NCBI RefSeq assembly: GCF_009728995.1 | Contig: NZ_VTZW01000010.1 | Coordinates: 406,516-470,515, forward strand | Direction of reading: 5' to 3' | DNA from: Streptomonospora sp. PA3 | GTDB taxonomy: Bacteria; Actinomycetota; Actinomycetes; Streptosporangiales; Streptosporangiaceae | Length of the DNA stretch: 64,000 nucleotides | Shown: piece after piece, positions 27,590 through 36,012 of the stretch | Numbering within the stretch: position 1 is the stretch's first letter | How the letters are laid out: every line of letters begins with the position of its first letter | The notes under the pieces: generated by a model | Database searches by the model: none | The model's input: only the letters and a program-made list of their open reading frames with translations | What the model was told of the DNA's origin: nothing | Made by a program: the position numbers and the translations under genes

Positions 27590-28381
27590 TCAACCCGCCG
27601 CGTGTGGGTCCGCGCCGTCGCGTTCGGCAACGCCGCGGATACTAGCCAACAACATATTCGACAATTCGGGACGGCAGACAAGGATATCCGGGAGCGAGGG
27701 ATCGGTCCTGTTGTAGGACAGCTCACTGCCGTCGATACGCGAGGTGTGCAGCCCCGCCGCGTGCGCCACCGCCACCGGGGCGGCGCTGTCCCACTCGTAC
27801 TGCCCGCCGGCGTGCACGTAGATGTCGGCGATGCCCAGCAGCACCGCGCAGATCTTGGCGCCGGCCGAGCCCATGGGAACGATCTCGGCACCCAGCTGGG
27901 TGGCCAGGCGCTGCACGAACTCCGGCGGCCGCGTGCGGCTGGTGGTGATGCGCAACCGCTGCTCGGTGGGACGCTCGTCGGGCAGCCACGGGGGGTCGAC
28001 CGTGGAGACCGTGGTGCCCTGGGCGGGCAGCGACACCGCGCCCGCCGCGAGCTCTCCGTTCTCCCACAGCGCCACGTGCACCGCCCAGTCGGTGCGGCCC
28101 GACTCGGCGAACTCCCGGGTGCCGTCGAGCGGGTCGATGATCCACACCCGCCGGGCGCTCAGCCGCGCCTTGTCGTCGGCGCCCTCCTCGGAGAGGACGG
28201 CGTCGCTGGGGCGCAGGCGGCCCAGACTGGAGAAGAGGAACTCGTGCGACGTGCGGTCGCCGAGTGTGCGCAGGACCTCGGGCTCGTCGAATCCCTGCCG
28301 GGCCCGCAGCCGGAGCAACTGCTGCCCCGCCTCGGTCGCCAGGTCGCGCGCCACTTCGTGATCGTTTCGGATGCTGCTCAC
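27590..28381 (-). CDS. cysQ: 3'(2'),5'-bisphosphate nucleotidase (CysQ/PAP phosphatase)
   Basis: Mg2+-dependent, Li+-sensitive inositol-monophosphatase-fold enzyme that hydrolyses PAP (and PAPS) to AMP (APS). It clears the by-product of sulfotransferases or PAPS reductase. Motifs are LSEEGADDK (metal-binding Glu), VWIIDPLDGTREFAESG (the DPLDGT core) and EWDSAAPVAVAHAAGL. I use the GTG at 28381, giving MSSIRNDHEVARDL, with AAGG five bases upstream; this gives 263 residues. It leads the cysQ-cysD-cysN run and supports a PAPS-producing and PAPS-using pathway. Confidence 0.9.
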   Translation of the reverse strand: MSSIRNDHEVARDLATEAGQQLLRLRARQGFDEPEVLRTLGDRTSHEFLFSSLGRLRPSDAVLSEEGADDKARLSARRVWIIDPLDGTREFAESGRTDWAVHVALWENGELAAGAVSLPAQGTTVSTVDPPWLPDERPTEQRLRITTSRTRPPEFVQRLATQLGAEIVPMGSAGAKICAVLLGIADIYVHAGGQYEWDSAAPVAVAHAAGLHTSRIDGSELSYNRTDPSLPDILVCRPELSNMLLASIRGVAERDGADPHAAG

Positions 28382-28556
28382 CGGCCTTAGTACGCTCCCG
28401 CTCCGCGGACAACTGCTGACCATGTCTTCCACAGGATCTGGACGTCCGGGTCGCCGCCCCGTGGGGGCTCCGCCCTGGCGACCATGGTACGGAACCCGCG
28501 GACCGGGAACTCCAGAACCCGTTGCCGCAGGCGCCGCCTCCCACTCGCCGCTGGGA

Positions 28557-29246
28557 TCAGGCCGCGGAGTGGAAGGTGTTCTGCGCCTTCTCCAGGCCGT
28601 CGGTGAGGACGGTCCCGGCCGCGTCGGCCGCGCGTTCGACGACCACGCCCAGGTCCTTGCGCTCGGCGGCGGAGAAGTCCTTGAGCACGTAGGCGGCCGC
28701 GTCCATCCGGCCGGGCGGGCGGCCCACGCCCACGCGCACCCGCAGGTAGCCGGGGTCGGACAGCGAGGAGGTGATCGAGCGCAGGCCGTTGTGCCCGCCC
28801 GCGCCGCCTCCGCGCTTGAGCCGCAGCGCGCCGAAGGGGATGTCCAGTTCGTCGTGGACGACGAGGATGCGCTCCAGGGGCACCTTGTAGAAGCGGCTGA
28901 GCGCCGCGACGGGCCCGCCGGAGAGGTTCATGTAGGAGCGCGGCTTGGCCAGGACGGCTGGCACGCCCTGGATCCGGGTCTCGGCGACCTCGGCGCGGGA
29001 CTTGTGGGCCTTGAACCGCTGCCCGCCGCGCTCGGCCAGGGCGTCGGCGACCATGAAGCCGATGTTGTGCCGGTTGCCGGCGTAGGAGGGGCCCGGATTG
29101 CCCAGCCCCACCACCAGCCACCGCTCCGTCTCGACCGGGGCCACCTCACCGCTCCGATTCTCGGCCGGCGCCGCCGCGGGATCCGCGGCCGCGCCGGAGG
29201 ACGGCGCCGCGCCGCCGGGCAGGATCCGCCGCAGGAGAGCGCGCAT
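28557..29246 (-). CDS. pth: Peptidyl-tRNA hydrolase
   Basis: Recycles peptidyl-tRNAs released by abortive translation. The enzyme domain starts at about residue 42 with [29 protein letters not shown], which carries the catalytic His. It continues with [43 protein letters not shown] and [11 protein letters not shown]. At 229 residues it has a 40-residue Ala/Pro-rich N-terminal extension, so a GTG inside the extension could be the true start. It follows rplY on the same strand, a pairing conserved in actinobacteria. Confidence 0.93.
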   Translation of the reverse strand: MRALLRRILPGGAAPSSGAAADPAAAPAENRSGEVAPVETERWLVVGLGNPGPSYAGNRHNIGFMVADALAERGGQRFKAHKSRAEVAETRIQGVPAVLAKPRSYMNLSGGPVAALSRFYKVPLERILVVHDELDIPFGALRLKRGGGAGGHNGLRSITSSLSDPGYLRVRVGVGRPPGRMDAAAYVLKDFSAAERKDLGVVVERAADAAGTVLTDGLEKAQNTFHSAA

Positions 29247-29275
29247 CGCCGTCCGCCATCCGTTCCTGGGGTCGC

Positions 29276-29346
29276 GCGCCGTGCGCCCGCGGGCGCACGG
29301 CGCACCGGGTCGGCCGGTGCGCCCGCTCCGAGCGGGCGCACCGGCC
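29276..29346 (-). terminator. Double hairpin between rplY and pth
   Basis: Two perfect dyads in tandem. One is a 28-bp uninterrupted palindrome at 29276-29303. The other is a 16-bp stem with loop CCG at 29312-29327 / 29331-29346. The second begins 14 bases after the rplY stop and can act as a terminator or attenuator that lowers pth expression relative to rplY. No T tract follows. Confidence 0.55.
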
Positions 29347-29359
29347 GGCCGCCGGTCGC

Positions 29360-30034
29360 CTACTGCGAGGAGGAGGACTCGCCCTCGCCGGACCCGCCGT
29401 GCTCCTCGGCCTGGCCCGCCTCTTCGGCGGCTTCCTCGGCCGCCTCAGCGGCGACGTCGGCCTCGGCCGTCTCCAGCGCCTCGACCTCCTCGTCGCTGCG
29501 CTCGGGGGCGATCGTCAGCACGGTGGCCTCGGGGTCGGTCACCAGCTCGGTGCCCCGCGGCAGGTTCAGGTCGCCGGCCGTGACGTGGGCACCCACCTCC
29601 AGGCCCTCGACGCTGTGCTCGACGCCCTCGGGGATGTGGGTGGCCTCGGTCTGGACCTCGACGGTGACCAGCTCCTGGTAGAGCACGCCGCCCGGCGCGA
29701 TGTCGCCGGTCAGCGTCACCGAGATCTCGACGTTGACCTTCTCGCCCTTCTTCACCACGATCAGGTCGACGTGCTCCAGGAAGCCCTTGATCGGGTCGCG
29801 CTGGACGCTCTTGGGCAGCGCCAGGTTGTCGGAGCCGGAGAGGCCGTCGACGCGCAGGAGCACGTTCGGGGTCTTCAGGGCCAGCATCAGCTCGTGGCCC
29901 GGCAGGGTGATGTGGCGAGGGTCGGTGCCGTGGCCGTAGAGGACGGCCGGCACCTTACCCGCGCGGCGGACGCGCCGTGCGGCGCCCTTGCCGAATTCCG
30001 TGCGCGGCTCGGCAGCGATGCGTACCTCGGACAC
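29360..30034 (-). CDS. rplY: 50S ribosomal protein bL25 (Ctc-type)
   Basis: Binds 5S rRNA. The 224 residues include the N-terminal L25 domain ([32 protein letters not shown]). The TL5/CTC beta domain follows ([46 protein letters not shown]). An acidic, Ala/Glu-rich tail of about 45 residues ends the protein. It is the long form typical of actinobacteria. It precedes pth on the same strand. Confidence 0.95.
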   Translation of the reverse strand: MSEVRIAAEPRTEFGKGAARRVRRAGKVPAVLYGHGTDPRHITLPGHELMLALKTPNVLLRVDGLSGSDNLALPKSVQRDPIKGFLEHVDLIVVKKGEKVNVEISVTLTGDIAPGGVLYQELVTVEVQTEATHIPEGVEHSVEGLEVGAHVTAGDLNLPRGTELVTDPEATVLTIAPERSDEEVEALETAEADVAAEAAEEAAEEAGQAEEHGGSGEGESSSSQ

Positions 30035-30343
30035 GACAAAACTCCTCGGGATCGTCCCCGCTGGGCGGGGAACACGACTTCTGTAAAAACGGCTCCCGCG
30101 TAGACGGCGACGTCCTCAGGGCGCTGCCTGCCGACGGCGGGAGCGGACCGCGTGGAGCGCACCCGCCCGGGCGCGAATACTCGCCGACGGCGCCGCACCG
30201 GCCGCGGCGGTGCGGCCACATGTCCGTTGATGCCAACCCGTTCCAGCGGGAGCTGGGGACACCCGACCCAGTCTAATGGCTCCGCCGGGCCCCTCGGACC
30301 GCGGGCGGCGGGCGCGACCGGCGCGCCCGCCGAAACGGGCGCC
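30035..30343. other. Leader region of rplY
   Basis: About 310 bases between prs (ends 30344) and the rplY start (30034), both on the minus strand. The segment next to rplY contains a GGGGACGATCCCGAGGAG stretch that includes the likely Shine-Dalgarno. I see no clear L25-binding mimic or terminator for prs. Confidence 0.4.
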
Positions 30344-31315
30344 TCAGCCCTCGAACAGGCTCGTGACCGAACCGTCGCTGAAGACCTCGCTGATGGCGCG
30401 CGCCAGCAGCGGGGCGATGGACAGCTGGGTGAGCTTCTCGAACTGGCGGTCCTTGGGCACCGGCAGCGAGTTGGTGGTCACCACCTCGGAGATGCGCGAG
30501 TTCTGCAGCCGCTCGGCGGCCGGGCCCGACAGCACGCCGTGCGTGGCCGCCGCGATGACCTCGCGGGCGCCCTGCTCGAACAGCGCGTCGGCCGCCTTGA
30601 CGATGGTCCCCGCCGTGTCGATCATGTCGTCGACCAGCACGCAGGTGCGGTCGCGCACCTGGCCGACCACCTCGTGCACCTTGACCTCGTTGGCCTCGTC
30701 GGGGTCGCGCCGCTTGTGGATGATCGCCAGCGGCGCGCCCATCCGGTCTGCCCAGCGGTCGGCGGTGCGCACCCGGCCGGCGTCGGGCGAGACGACCGTC
30801 GCCTCGGTCCCGCTCACCCGCGACTGCACGTAGTCGGCCAGCAGCGGCAGCGCGAAGAGGTGGTCAACCGGACCGTCGAAGAAGCCCTGGATCTGGTCGG
30901 TGTGCAGATCGACCGCCATCAGCCGGTTGGCGCCCGCGGTGCGGAACAGGTCGGTCATCAGCCGCGCCGATATGGGCTCGCGGCCGCGGTGCTTCTTGTC
31001 CTGGCGGGCATAGCCCAGGAACGGGGTCACGACGGAGATGCGCTTGGCCGAGGCCCGCTTGAGAGCGTCGACCATGATCAGCTGCTCCATGATCGACTCG
31101 TTGATCGGGTCGGAGTGGCACTGCAGCACGAAGGCGTCGCACCCGCGCACCGACTCCAGGTAGCGCACGAAGATCTCGCCGTTGGCGAAGTCCTGGAACT
31201 TCGTCGGCGCGACCTCGATGCCGAGCTGATCGGCCACCTGCTCCGCCAGTTCGGGGTGCGTGCGCCCCCCGAACAGCATGAGCTTCTTCTGACCCGCGGC
31301 CTTCATGCCGGTCAC
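30344..31315 (-). CDS. prs: Ribose-phosphate diphosphokinase (PRPP synthetase)
   Basis: Makes PRPP from ribose 5-phosphate and ATP for nucleotide, His and Trp synthesis. At 323 residues it is a class I enzyme: FGGRTHPELAEQVADQL at the N-terminus, FANGEIFVRYLESVRG, and the flexible-loop region RQDKKHRGREPISARL. The PRPP-binding signature is CVLVDDMIDTAGTIVKAADAL, and VVSPDAGRVRTADRWADRM is also present. The start may be the Met at residue 1 or 4. It lies 30 bp below glmU on the same strand, the glmU-prs order conserved in many Gram-positive bacteria. Confidence 0.96.
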   Translation of the reverse strand: MTGMKAAGQKKLMLFGGRTHPELAEQVADQLGIEVAPTKFQDFANGEIFVRYLESVRGCDAFVLQCHSDPINESIMEQLIMVDALKRASAKRISVVTPFLGYARQDKKHRGREPISARLMTDLFRTAGANRLMAVDLHTDQIQGFFDGPVDHLFALPLLADYVQSRVSGTEATVVSPDAGRVRTADRWADRMGAPLAIIHKRRDPDEANEVKVHEVVGQVRDRTCVLVDDMIDTAGTIVKAADALFEQGAREVIAAATHGVLSGPAAERLQNSRISEVVTTNSLPVPKDRQFEKLTQLSIAPLLARAISEVFSDGSVTSLFEG

Positions 31316-31345
31316 TTCAGAGATCCCCCACAGACACTGACGCAG

Positions 31346-32818
31346 TCACTCTTCATCGCGGCGCTCGGCGGGCTCGGACCGCCCGCCCTGCGCCCGTTCG
31401 GCCGCCTCGGCGGCGGCCGTGCCGGGGCGCTTGCGCCCGACCCAGCCCTCGATGTTGCGCTGCTTTCCGGCCGAGACCGCCAGCGCACCGGGCGGGACGT
31501 CTTCGCGGACCACGGTGCCGGCACCGGTGTAGGCACCGTCGCCCACGTGCACGGGCGCGACGAAGGTGTTGTCGCTGCCGGTCCGGGCGTGATCGCCGAT
31601 GGTGGTGCGGTTCTTGCTGACACCGTTGTAGTTGACGAACACCGAGGAGGCGCCGATGTTGACGCCCGCGCCGATGTCGGCGTCGCCCACGTAGGTCAGG
31701 TGCGGAACCTTGGAGCCTTCGCCGACGACGGAGTTCTTCACCTCGACGAACGCACCGATCTTCGCGCCCGGCTCGATGACGGTGCCGGGGCGCAGATAGG
31801 CGTAGGGGCCGATAGAGGCGCCGGGGCCGATCTCGGCGTCGTCGGCGACCACGTGGCGCACGACGGCCTCGGCGCCGACCCGCGTGGTGTCGAGGCGGCA
31901 GCCCGGTCCCACCACCGCGCCCTCGTCGACGCTGGTGCGGCCCAGCAACTGGGTCTGCGGCTCCACGACGGAGTCGGGGCCGATCTCGACTTCGGCGTCG
32001 ATCCAGGTCGAGGCGGGGTCGACGATGGTGACCCCGGCGCGCATGTGCTCGGCCAGCAGCCGGTCGTTGAGCAGCCGCCGCGCCTCGGCCAGCTGGAGGC
32101 GGTCGTTGACGCCCTGGATCTCGGTCCATTCGCGGGCGAGCGAGGCGCCGACGCGGTGGCCGTCGCCGCGCAGGATCGCCACGGCGTCGGTGATGTACTC
32201 CTCGCCCTTGGCGTTGTCGGTGGACAGGCGCTGCACGACCGAGGCAAGGTGCGCGCCGTCGAAGGCGTACATGCCGGAGTTGATCTCGTCGACGGCCCGC
32301 TGCTCGGCGGTGGCGTCGGCGTGCTCGACGATGGAGGTGAACTCCCCGGAGGCGTCGCGCAGGACCCGGCCGTAGCCGGCGGGCTCGGGCACCTCGGCGG
32401 AGAGCACGGTGACGGCGTTGCCGGCGGACTCGTGGGCCTCGACCAGGTCGGCGAGGGTGCGCCCGCGCAGCAGCGGCGTGTCGCCGTAGGCCAGGACCAC
32501 GGTTCCCGATAGGGAGACGCCCTGGGCGGCCAGTTCCTCCACGGCCATGCGAACGGCGTGGCCGGTGCCGTTCTGCTGCTCCTGGACGGCGGTGGAGACG
32601 GCGGGCGCGGTGTCCTTGAGGTGCTGGACGACCCGCTCGCGGGCGTGCCCGACGACCACGACGGTGCGCTCGGGCCCGAGCTCGTCGGCCGCGGCCAGCA
32701 CGTGGCCGAGCATGCTGCGGCCGCAGATCTCGTGCAGGACCTTGGGAAGCCGGGACTTCATTCGGGTGCCCTCGCCCGCCGCTAGGACGATGACGGCAGC
32801 CGGACGGCTCACGCTCAC
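31346..32818 (-). CDS. glmU: Bifunctional UDP-GlcNAc pyrophosphorylase / glucosamine-1-phosphate N-acetyltransferase
   Basis: Makes UDP-GlcNAc for peptidoglycan. The N-terminal uridyltransferase is seen in AVIVLAAGEGTRMKSRLPKVLHEICGRSMLGHVL and AYGDTPLLRG. The C-terminal left-handed beta helix has repeated I-G-[AP]-x-[AVS]-type hexapeptides (PDSVVEPQTQLLG, VEIGPDSVV, YLRPGTVIEPGAKIGAFVEVKN) and the catalytic region YNGVSKNRTTIGDHARTGSDN. I start at GTG 32818, giving 490 residues, with GAGGAG nine bases upstream; a second GTG two codons later is possible. Confidence 0.96.
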   Translation of the reverse strand: MSVSRPAAVIVLAAGEGTRMKSRLPKVLHEICGRSMLGHVLAAADELGPERTVVVVGHARERVVQHLKDTAPAVSTAVQEQQNGTGHAVRMAVEELAAQGVSLSGTVVLAYGDTPLLRGRTLADLVEAHESAGNAVTVLSAEVPEPAGYGRVLRDASGEFTSIVEHADATAEQRAVDEINSGMYAFDGAHLASVVQRLSTDNAKGEEYITDAVAILRGDGHRVGASLAREWTEIQGVNDRLQLAEARRLLNDRLLAEHMRAGVTIVDPASTWIDAEVEIGPDSVVEPQTQLLGRTSVDEGAVVGPGCRLDTTRVGAEAVVRHVVADDAEIGPGASIGPYAYLRPGTVIEPGAKIGAFVEVKNSVVGEGSKVPHLTYVGDADIGAGVNIGASSVFVNYNGVSKNRTTIGDHARTGSDNTFVAPVHVGDGAYTGAGTVVREDVPPGALAVSAGKQRNIEGWVGRKRPGTAAAEAAERAQGGRSEPAERRDEE

Positions 32819-33237
32819 TGGCGGAGACTCCTCATGTCGCTGGCGGATGCGGATGATCCCCGCGCCGGCGGCGGCGCGGGCGGGTGGCGCGGACGCGGCG
32901 CGGCCCGAGCCCCCGCGGGCGAGGCGGGGTAGACGCGACGTGTCCGTTCGGCTGACGGCACCTGACGGAATCGCGAACAGCACGTGCAGGGCCGACATGG
33001 GAAGGATACATGTGGCCCTTGTTCGGCGCGGCTGCGGAGGTCGCACCCGCGCCGCGCGTCACAGGGCGCGCACCGCGCCGCCGAGCCCGGTGCGGCGGGT
33101 GCGTTCGGCGCTGTGCCGGGGGGCGCGGCGCAGCGGCGGGTGTGACATACCCGATGAGCGCCGGGGATCCCGGCGGCACGGCGTCTCAGCGGCGGGGACC
33201 GCCGCGGCCGCGGCGTGCGGCCCCTGCCCTAGCACGG
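32819..33237. other. Intergenic region upstream of glmU, no gene seen
   Basis: About 420 bases between the glmU start and the tRNA-Gln 3' end, both on the minus strand. A short AT-richer patch around 32935-33015 is the likeliest promoter area for glmU, but no boxes are assigned. Confidence 0.4.
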
Positions 33238-33309
33238 CTCCCGGGGAAGGATTCGAACCCTCACCTCAAGGCACCAAAAGCCTGTGTCCTGCCATTAGAC
33301 CACCCGGGA
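33238..33309 (-). tRNA. tRNA-Gln (UUG)
   Basis: Cloverleaf with acceptor TCCCGGG / CCCGGGA and discriminator G. The D arm is GTC/GAC. The anticodon loop TTTTGGT gives anticodon UUG. The T arm is GAGGG TTCGAAT CCTTC. CCA is not encoded. The U1-A72 acceptor start is usual for tRNA-Gln. Confidence 0.93.
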
Positions 33310-33450
33310 TGGACGGTGCCGCCGCCTGCGGAGGGCGACGCGGCCCGCAGGCCAACGATAGCGGCTCCGCCGCCGCGTCGGCACATCCGCGCCTGTGCTC
33401 GGCGGCGGGGCCGCGATCGGTTCCCGGCTTTCCTTGGAACTTACGAGGCC

Positions 33451-33480
33451 GTAGGTTACGGTTACGTAGGTGAAGGTTAG
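33451..33480 (+). promoter_or_regulatory. AT-rich repeat-containing promoter/operator region of the desaturase gene
   Basis: A patch with AGGTTA at 33453 and 33474, AGGTGA at 33469 and a central TACGTA, about 90 bp before the desaturase ATG. It is a plausible site for the TetR protein encoded just downstream. I see repeats but not a clean palindrome. Confidence 0.35.
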
Positions 33481-33567
33481 GGGTTCCGGTGAACGACCTG
33501 CGGTCGTGCGGCCGGGGATCCACTCCGCGCCGATTTCCGCAGTAAGGCCCACGAACAAGGTGGACAT

Positions 33568-34533
33568 ATGACCGCAGCACCGGAGATGACGCCCACTCAG
33601 GCGACCAAGCGCACGCCCGAACCCGAACTCGACCCCGAGGGCCGCGGCAGGGTCGAGCGCTACACGGTCTTCGCGTTCGTCTTCATCCCGCTCCTGGCGC
33701 TGGCCGCGGCCGTGCCCTTCGCTTGGGGGTGGGGGCTCACGCTGACCGACATCGCGATCGGCGCGGCCTTCTACATCGTCAGCGGCCTGGGGATCACGGT
33801 CGGCTACCACCGGCACTTCACCCACGGCTCCTTCAAGGCCAACCGCCCGCTGCGCATCGCGCTGGCGATCGCCGGGAGCCTGGCCATCCAGGGCGCCGTC
33901 ATCAAGTGGGTGGCCGACCACCGGCGCCACCACAAGTACGCCGACGCCGAGGGCGACCCGCACTCCCCGTGGCGCTTCGGCGACGACTGGCGCTCGGTGG
34001 CCAAGGGCCTGTACTACGCGCACATGGCCTGGCTCTACCTCGACGAGGAGAAGACCTCGCCCAAGCGGTTCGCGCCCGACCTGCTCAAGGACCGCGACAT
34101 CCGCCGCGTCGACAACTGGTTCGGCCCGATCGTGGCGTTCTCGCTGCTGGGCCCCGCGCTGATCGGCGGCCTGGCCACCATGTCCTGGTGGGGCGCGCTC
34201 ACCGCGTTCTTCTGGGCCGGCCTGGTGCGGGTCGCGCTGCTGCACCACGTCACCTGGTCGATCAACTCCATCTGCCACACCATCGGCGAGGAGAACTTCG
34301 AGGTCCGCGACCGCTCGCGCAACGTGTGGTGGCTGGCCATCCCGTCCTTCGGCGAGTCCTGGCACAACCTGCACCACGCCGACCCCACCTGCGCGCGGCA
34401 CGGCGTGCTCAAGGGCCAGATCGACATCTCCGCACGCGTCATCTGGATCTTCGAGAAGCTCGGCTGGGCGAGCAAGGTCCGGTGGCCCAACACCGAGCGC
34501 CTGGCCGCCAAACGCGTCGGCGCTGACAGTTAG
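33568..34533 (+). CDS. Acyl-CoA desaturase (stearoyl-CoA 9-desaturase type)
   Basis: Integral-membrane di-iron enzyme that introduces a cis double bond into acyl-CoA. The 321 residues carry the three histidine boxes: YHRHFTHGSF, DHRRHHKYADAEGDPH and WHNLHHADPTCARHG. Hydrophobic segments are at about residues 35-75 and 185-225. Together these adjust membrane fluidity. The TetR-family gene starts 14 bp after the stop, a pairing typical of actinobacterial desaturase loci, so the two are probably co-transcribed. Confidence 0.93.
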   Translation: MTAAPEMTPTQATKRTPEPELDPEGRGRVERYTVFAFVFIPLLALAAAVPFAWGWGLTLTDIAIGAAFYIVSGLGITVGYHRHFTHGSFKANRPLRIALAIAGSLAIQGAVIKWVADHRRHHKYADAEGDPHSPWRFGDDWRSVAKGLYYAHMAWLYLDEEKTSPKRFAPDLLKDRDIRRVDNWFGPIVAFSLLGPALIGGLATMSWWGALTAFFWAGLVRVALLHHVTWSINSICHTIGEENFEVRDRSRNVWWLAIPSFGESWHNLHHADPTCARHGVLKGQIDISARVIWIFEKLGWASKVRWPNTERLAAKRVGADS

Positions 34534-34547
34534 AGTGAGTTTCCATC

Positions 34548-35213
34548 ATGGGAGCGGTCAGCGAGAGCGAGCAGCAGACACGGTCGCGCCGCAGGCGCAT
34601 GACCGGCAAACAGCGCCGGGAGCAGCTCCTGGACATCGGACGCGAGCTCTTCGCCGAGCGCGGCTTCGACGCCACGTCGGTCGAGGAGATCGCGGCGCGG
34701 GCGGGCGTGTCCAAGCCCGTCGTCTACGAGCACTTCGGCGGTAAAGAGGGCGTCTACGCGGTCGTCGTCGACCGCGAGATGCAGACTCTGCTGGGTATGA
34801 TCGCCGACTCGCTGACCGCGGACACCCCGCGCGGCAAGATCGAGAACGCGGCCCTGGCGCTGCTGCGCTACGTCGAGGAGTACAGCCAGGGCTTCCGCAT
34901 CCTGGCGCGCGACTCCCACGCCGCCTCGGGCACCGGCAGCTTCGCCAGCCTGATCAGCGACATCGCAACACAGGTCGAGCACATCCTGGCCGAGGAGTTC
35001 CGCGCCCGCGGCTACGATCCCAAGCTCGCCCCGATGTACGCGCAGTCGCTGGTGGGCATGGTGGCCCTGACCGGCCAGTGGTGGCTGGAGGTCCGCAAGC
35101 CCAAACGCGAGATCGTGGCCGCCCACCTGGTCAACCTGGCCTGGAACGGGCTGTCCAACCTGGAGTCCCGGCCCCGGCTCGACCACGGCCGGCGCGGGCG
35201 GGGAGACGGCTAG
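34548..35213 (+). CDS. TetR/AcrR-family regulator, probable repressor of the desaturase
   Basis: A 221-residue regulator with a basic N-terminal arm. The helix-turn-helix is at about residues 22-65 (LLDIGRELFAERGFDATSVEEIAARAGVSKPVVYEHFGGKEGVYA). The C-terminal domain ends in VGMVALTGQWWLEVRKPKREIVAAHLVNLAWNGLSNLE, the pattern of TetR proteins next to desaturase and fatty-acid genes. The presumed ligand is a long-chain acyl-CoA. A short repeat element begins at its stop codon. Confidence 0.88.
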   Translation: MGAVSESEQQTRSRRRRMTGKQRREQLLDIGRELFAERGFDATSVEEIAARAGVSKPVVYEHFGGKEGVYAVVVDREMQTLLGMIADSLTADTPRGKIENAALALLRYVEEYSQGFRILARDSHAASGTGSFASLISDIATQVEHILAEEFRARGYDPKLAPMYAQSLVGMVALTGQWWLEVRKPKREIVAAHLVNLAWNGLSNLESRPRLDHGRRGRGDG

Positions 35214-35288
35214 GTCCGTGCCCGAGAACGGCGGGGGCGCTGCTTCCCAGGAACCCGCCGGGTACCACCCGACTTCTTGAACAGGACC
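35213..35288 (-). repeat. Short copy (ends only) of the MITE-like repeat family, copy C
   Basis: Read on the minus strand it begins GGTCCTGTTCAAGAAGTCGG and finishes with a block (GGCGGGTTCCTGGGAAGC ... CCCCCGCCGTTC) matching the right ends of copies A (45815-46201) and B (49194-49579). The central 290-bp core of those copies is missing. Its termini (GGTCC...GGACC) are inverted relative to each other. It starts on the last base of the TetR stop codon, so it forms the 3' tail of that transcript. Confidence 0.7.
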
Positions 35289-35343
35289 AGCCGGACCGTG
35301 GGTGTCCGCCCGGACCGGGCGGCCGGCGCCGACCGGTCCACTG

Positions 35344-35386
35344 CACGGCCCCGTGCGGAGGCACCCCGCTTCCGCACGGGGCCGTG
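35344..35386. terminator. Strong 16-bp hairpin between the TetR and MarR genes
   Basis: Perfect inverted repeat CACGGCCCCGTGCGGA / TCCGCACGGGGCCGTG with an 11-nt loop. It would terminate the desaturase-TetR transcript just before the MarR promoter. No T tract, as is common in actinomycetes. Confidence 0.65.
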
Positions 35387-35390
35387 GCTA

Positions 35391-35404
35391 TCTTGATATC
35401 AAGA
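35391..35404 (+). promoter_or_regulatory. Perfect palindromic MarR operator TCTTGATATCAAGA
   Basis: A 14-bp perfect palindrome lying 15 bp before the MarR ATG, containing the TTGATATCAA core recognised by many MarR proteins. A possible -10 (GATATG, 35405-35410) overlaps its edge, so bound protein would block its own promoter. The transcript would have almost no leader. Confidence 0.75.
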
Positions 35405-35418
35405 GATATGCTGAGCGC

Positions 35419-35907
35419 ATGCGTGATGAGGTCGACGGTCTGGTCGAGGCGTGGCGCGCCGAGCGCCCCGATCTCGACATCGAGCCCCTTCAGGTGCTCA
35501 GCCGGGTCTCCCGACTGGCCCGGCACCTGGACCGCGCGCGCCGCGCCGTCTTCACCGAGCACGAGCTGGAGCCCTGGGAGTTCGACGTCCTGGCCGAACT
35601 GCGCCGCTCGGGCCCGCCCTACGAGCTCAGCCCCGGGCGGCTGCTGCGAGCCACGCTGGTCACCTCCGGAACCATGACCAACCGCATCGACCGGCTGGCC
35701 GCCGCCGGCCTGGTCCGCCGCGGCCCCGACCCCGCCGACAAGCGCGGGGTGCTGGTGCGCCTCACCCCCGAGGGGCGCGAGCGCGTCGACGCCGCGCTGG
35801 CGGCCCTCCTCAGCTACGAGGAGTCCCTGCTGGCCGGCCTCACCCGCAAGGACCGCCAGGCACTGGCGGGCCTGCTCCGATCGGTGCTGTCCCCCCTCGA
35901 CGACTAG
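35419..35907 (+). CDS. MarR-family transcriptional regulator
   Basis: A 162-residue winged-helix regulator. The segment EPWEFDVLAELRRSGPPYELSPGRLLRATLVTSGTMTNRIDRLAAAGLVRRGPDPADKRGVLVRLTPEGRERVD spans the HTH and the wing with its DxR motif (DPADKRG). I start at ATG 35419 because the palindromic operator sits just upstream. No co-transcribed efflux pump or enzyme follows closely; the lipoprotein gene begins 105 bp later on the same strand and could be a target. Confidence 0.9.
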   Translation: MRDEVDGLVEAWRAERPDLDIEPLQVLSRVSRLARHLDRARRAVFTEHELEPWEFDVLAELRRSGPPYELSPGRLLRATLVTSGTMTNRIDRLAAAGLVRRGPDPADKRGVLVRLTPEGRERVDAALAALLSYEESLLAGLTRKDRQALAGLLRSVLSPLDD

Positions 35908-36012
35908 CCGCCGCATCGGCCACTCTTGTTACCCGGCGGTATCCGCCCCGTTCTCACCGGGATGCCGCCTGTGGCGCGGCCGGTTCCGGGGGCGAGAGAC
36001 GGAGTTGACGAC

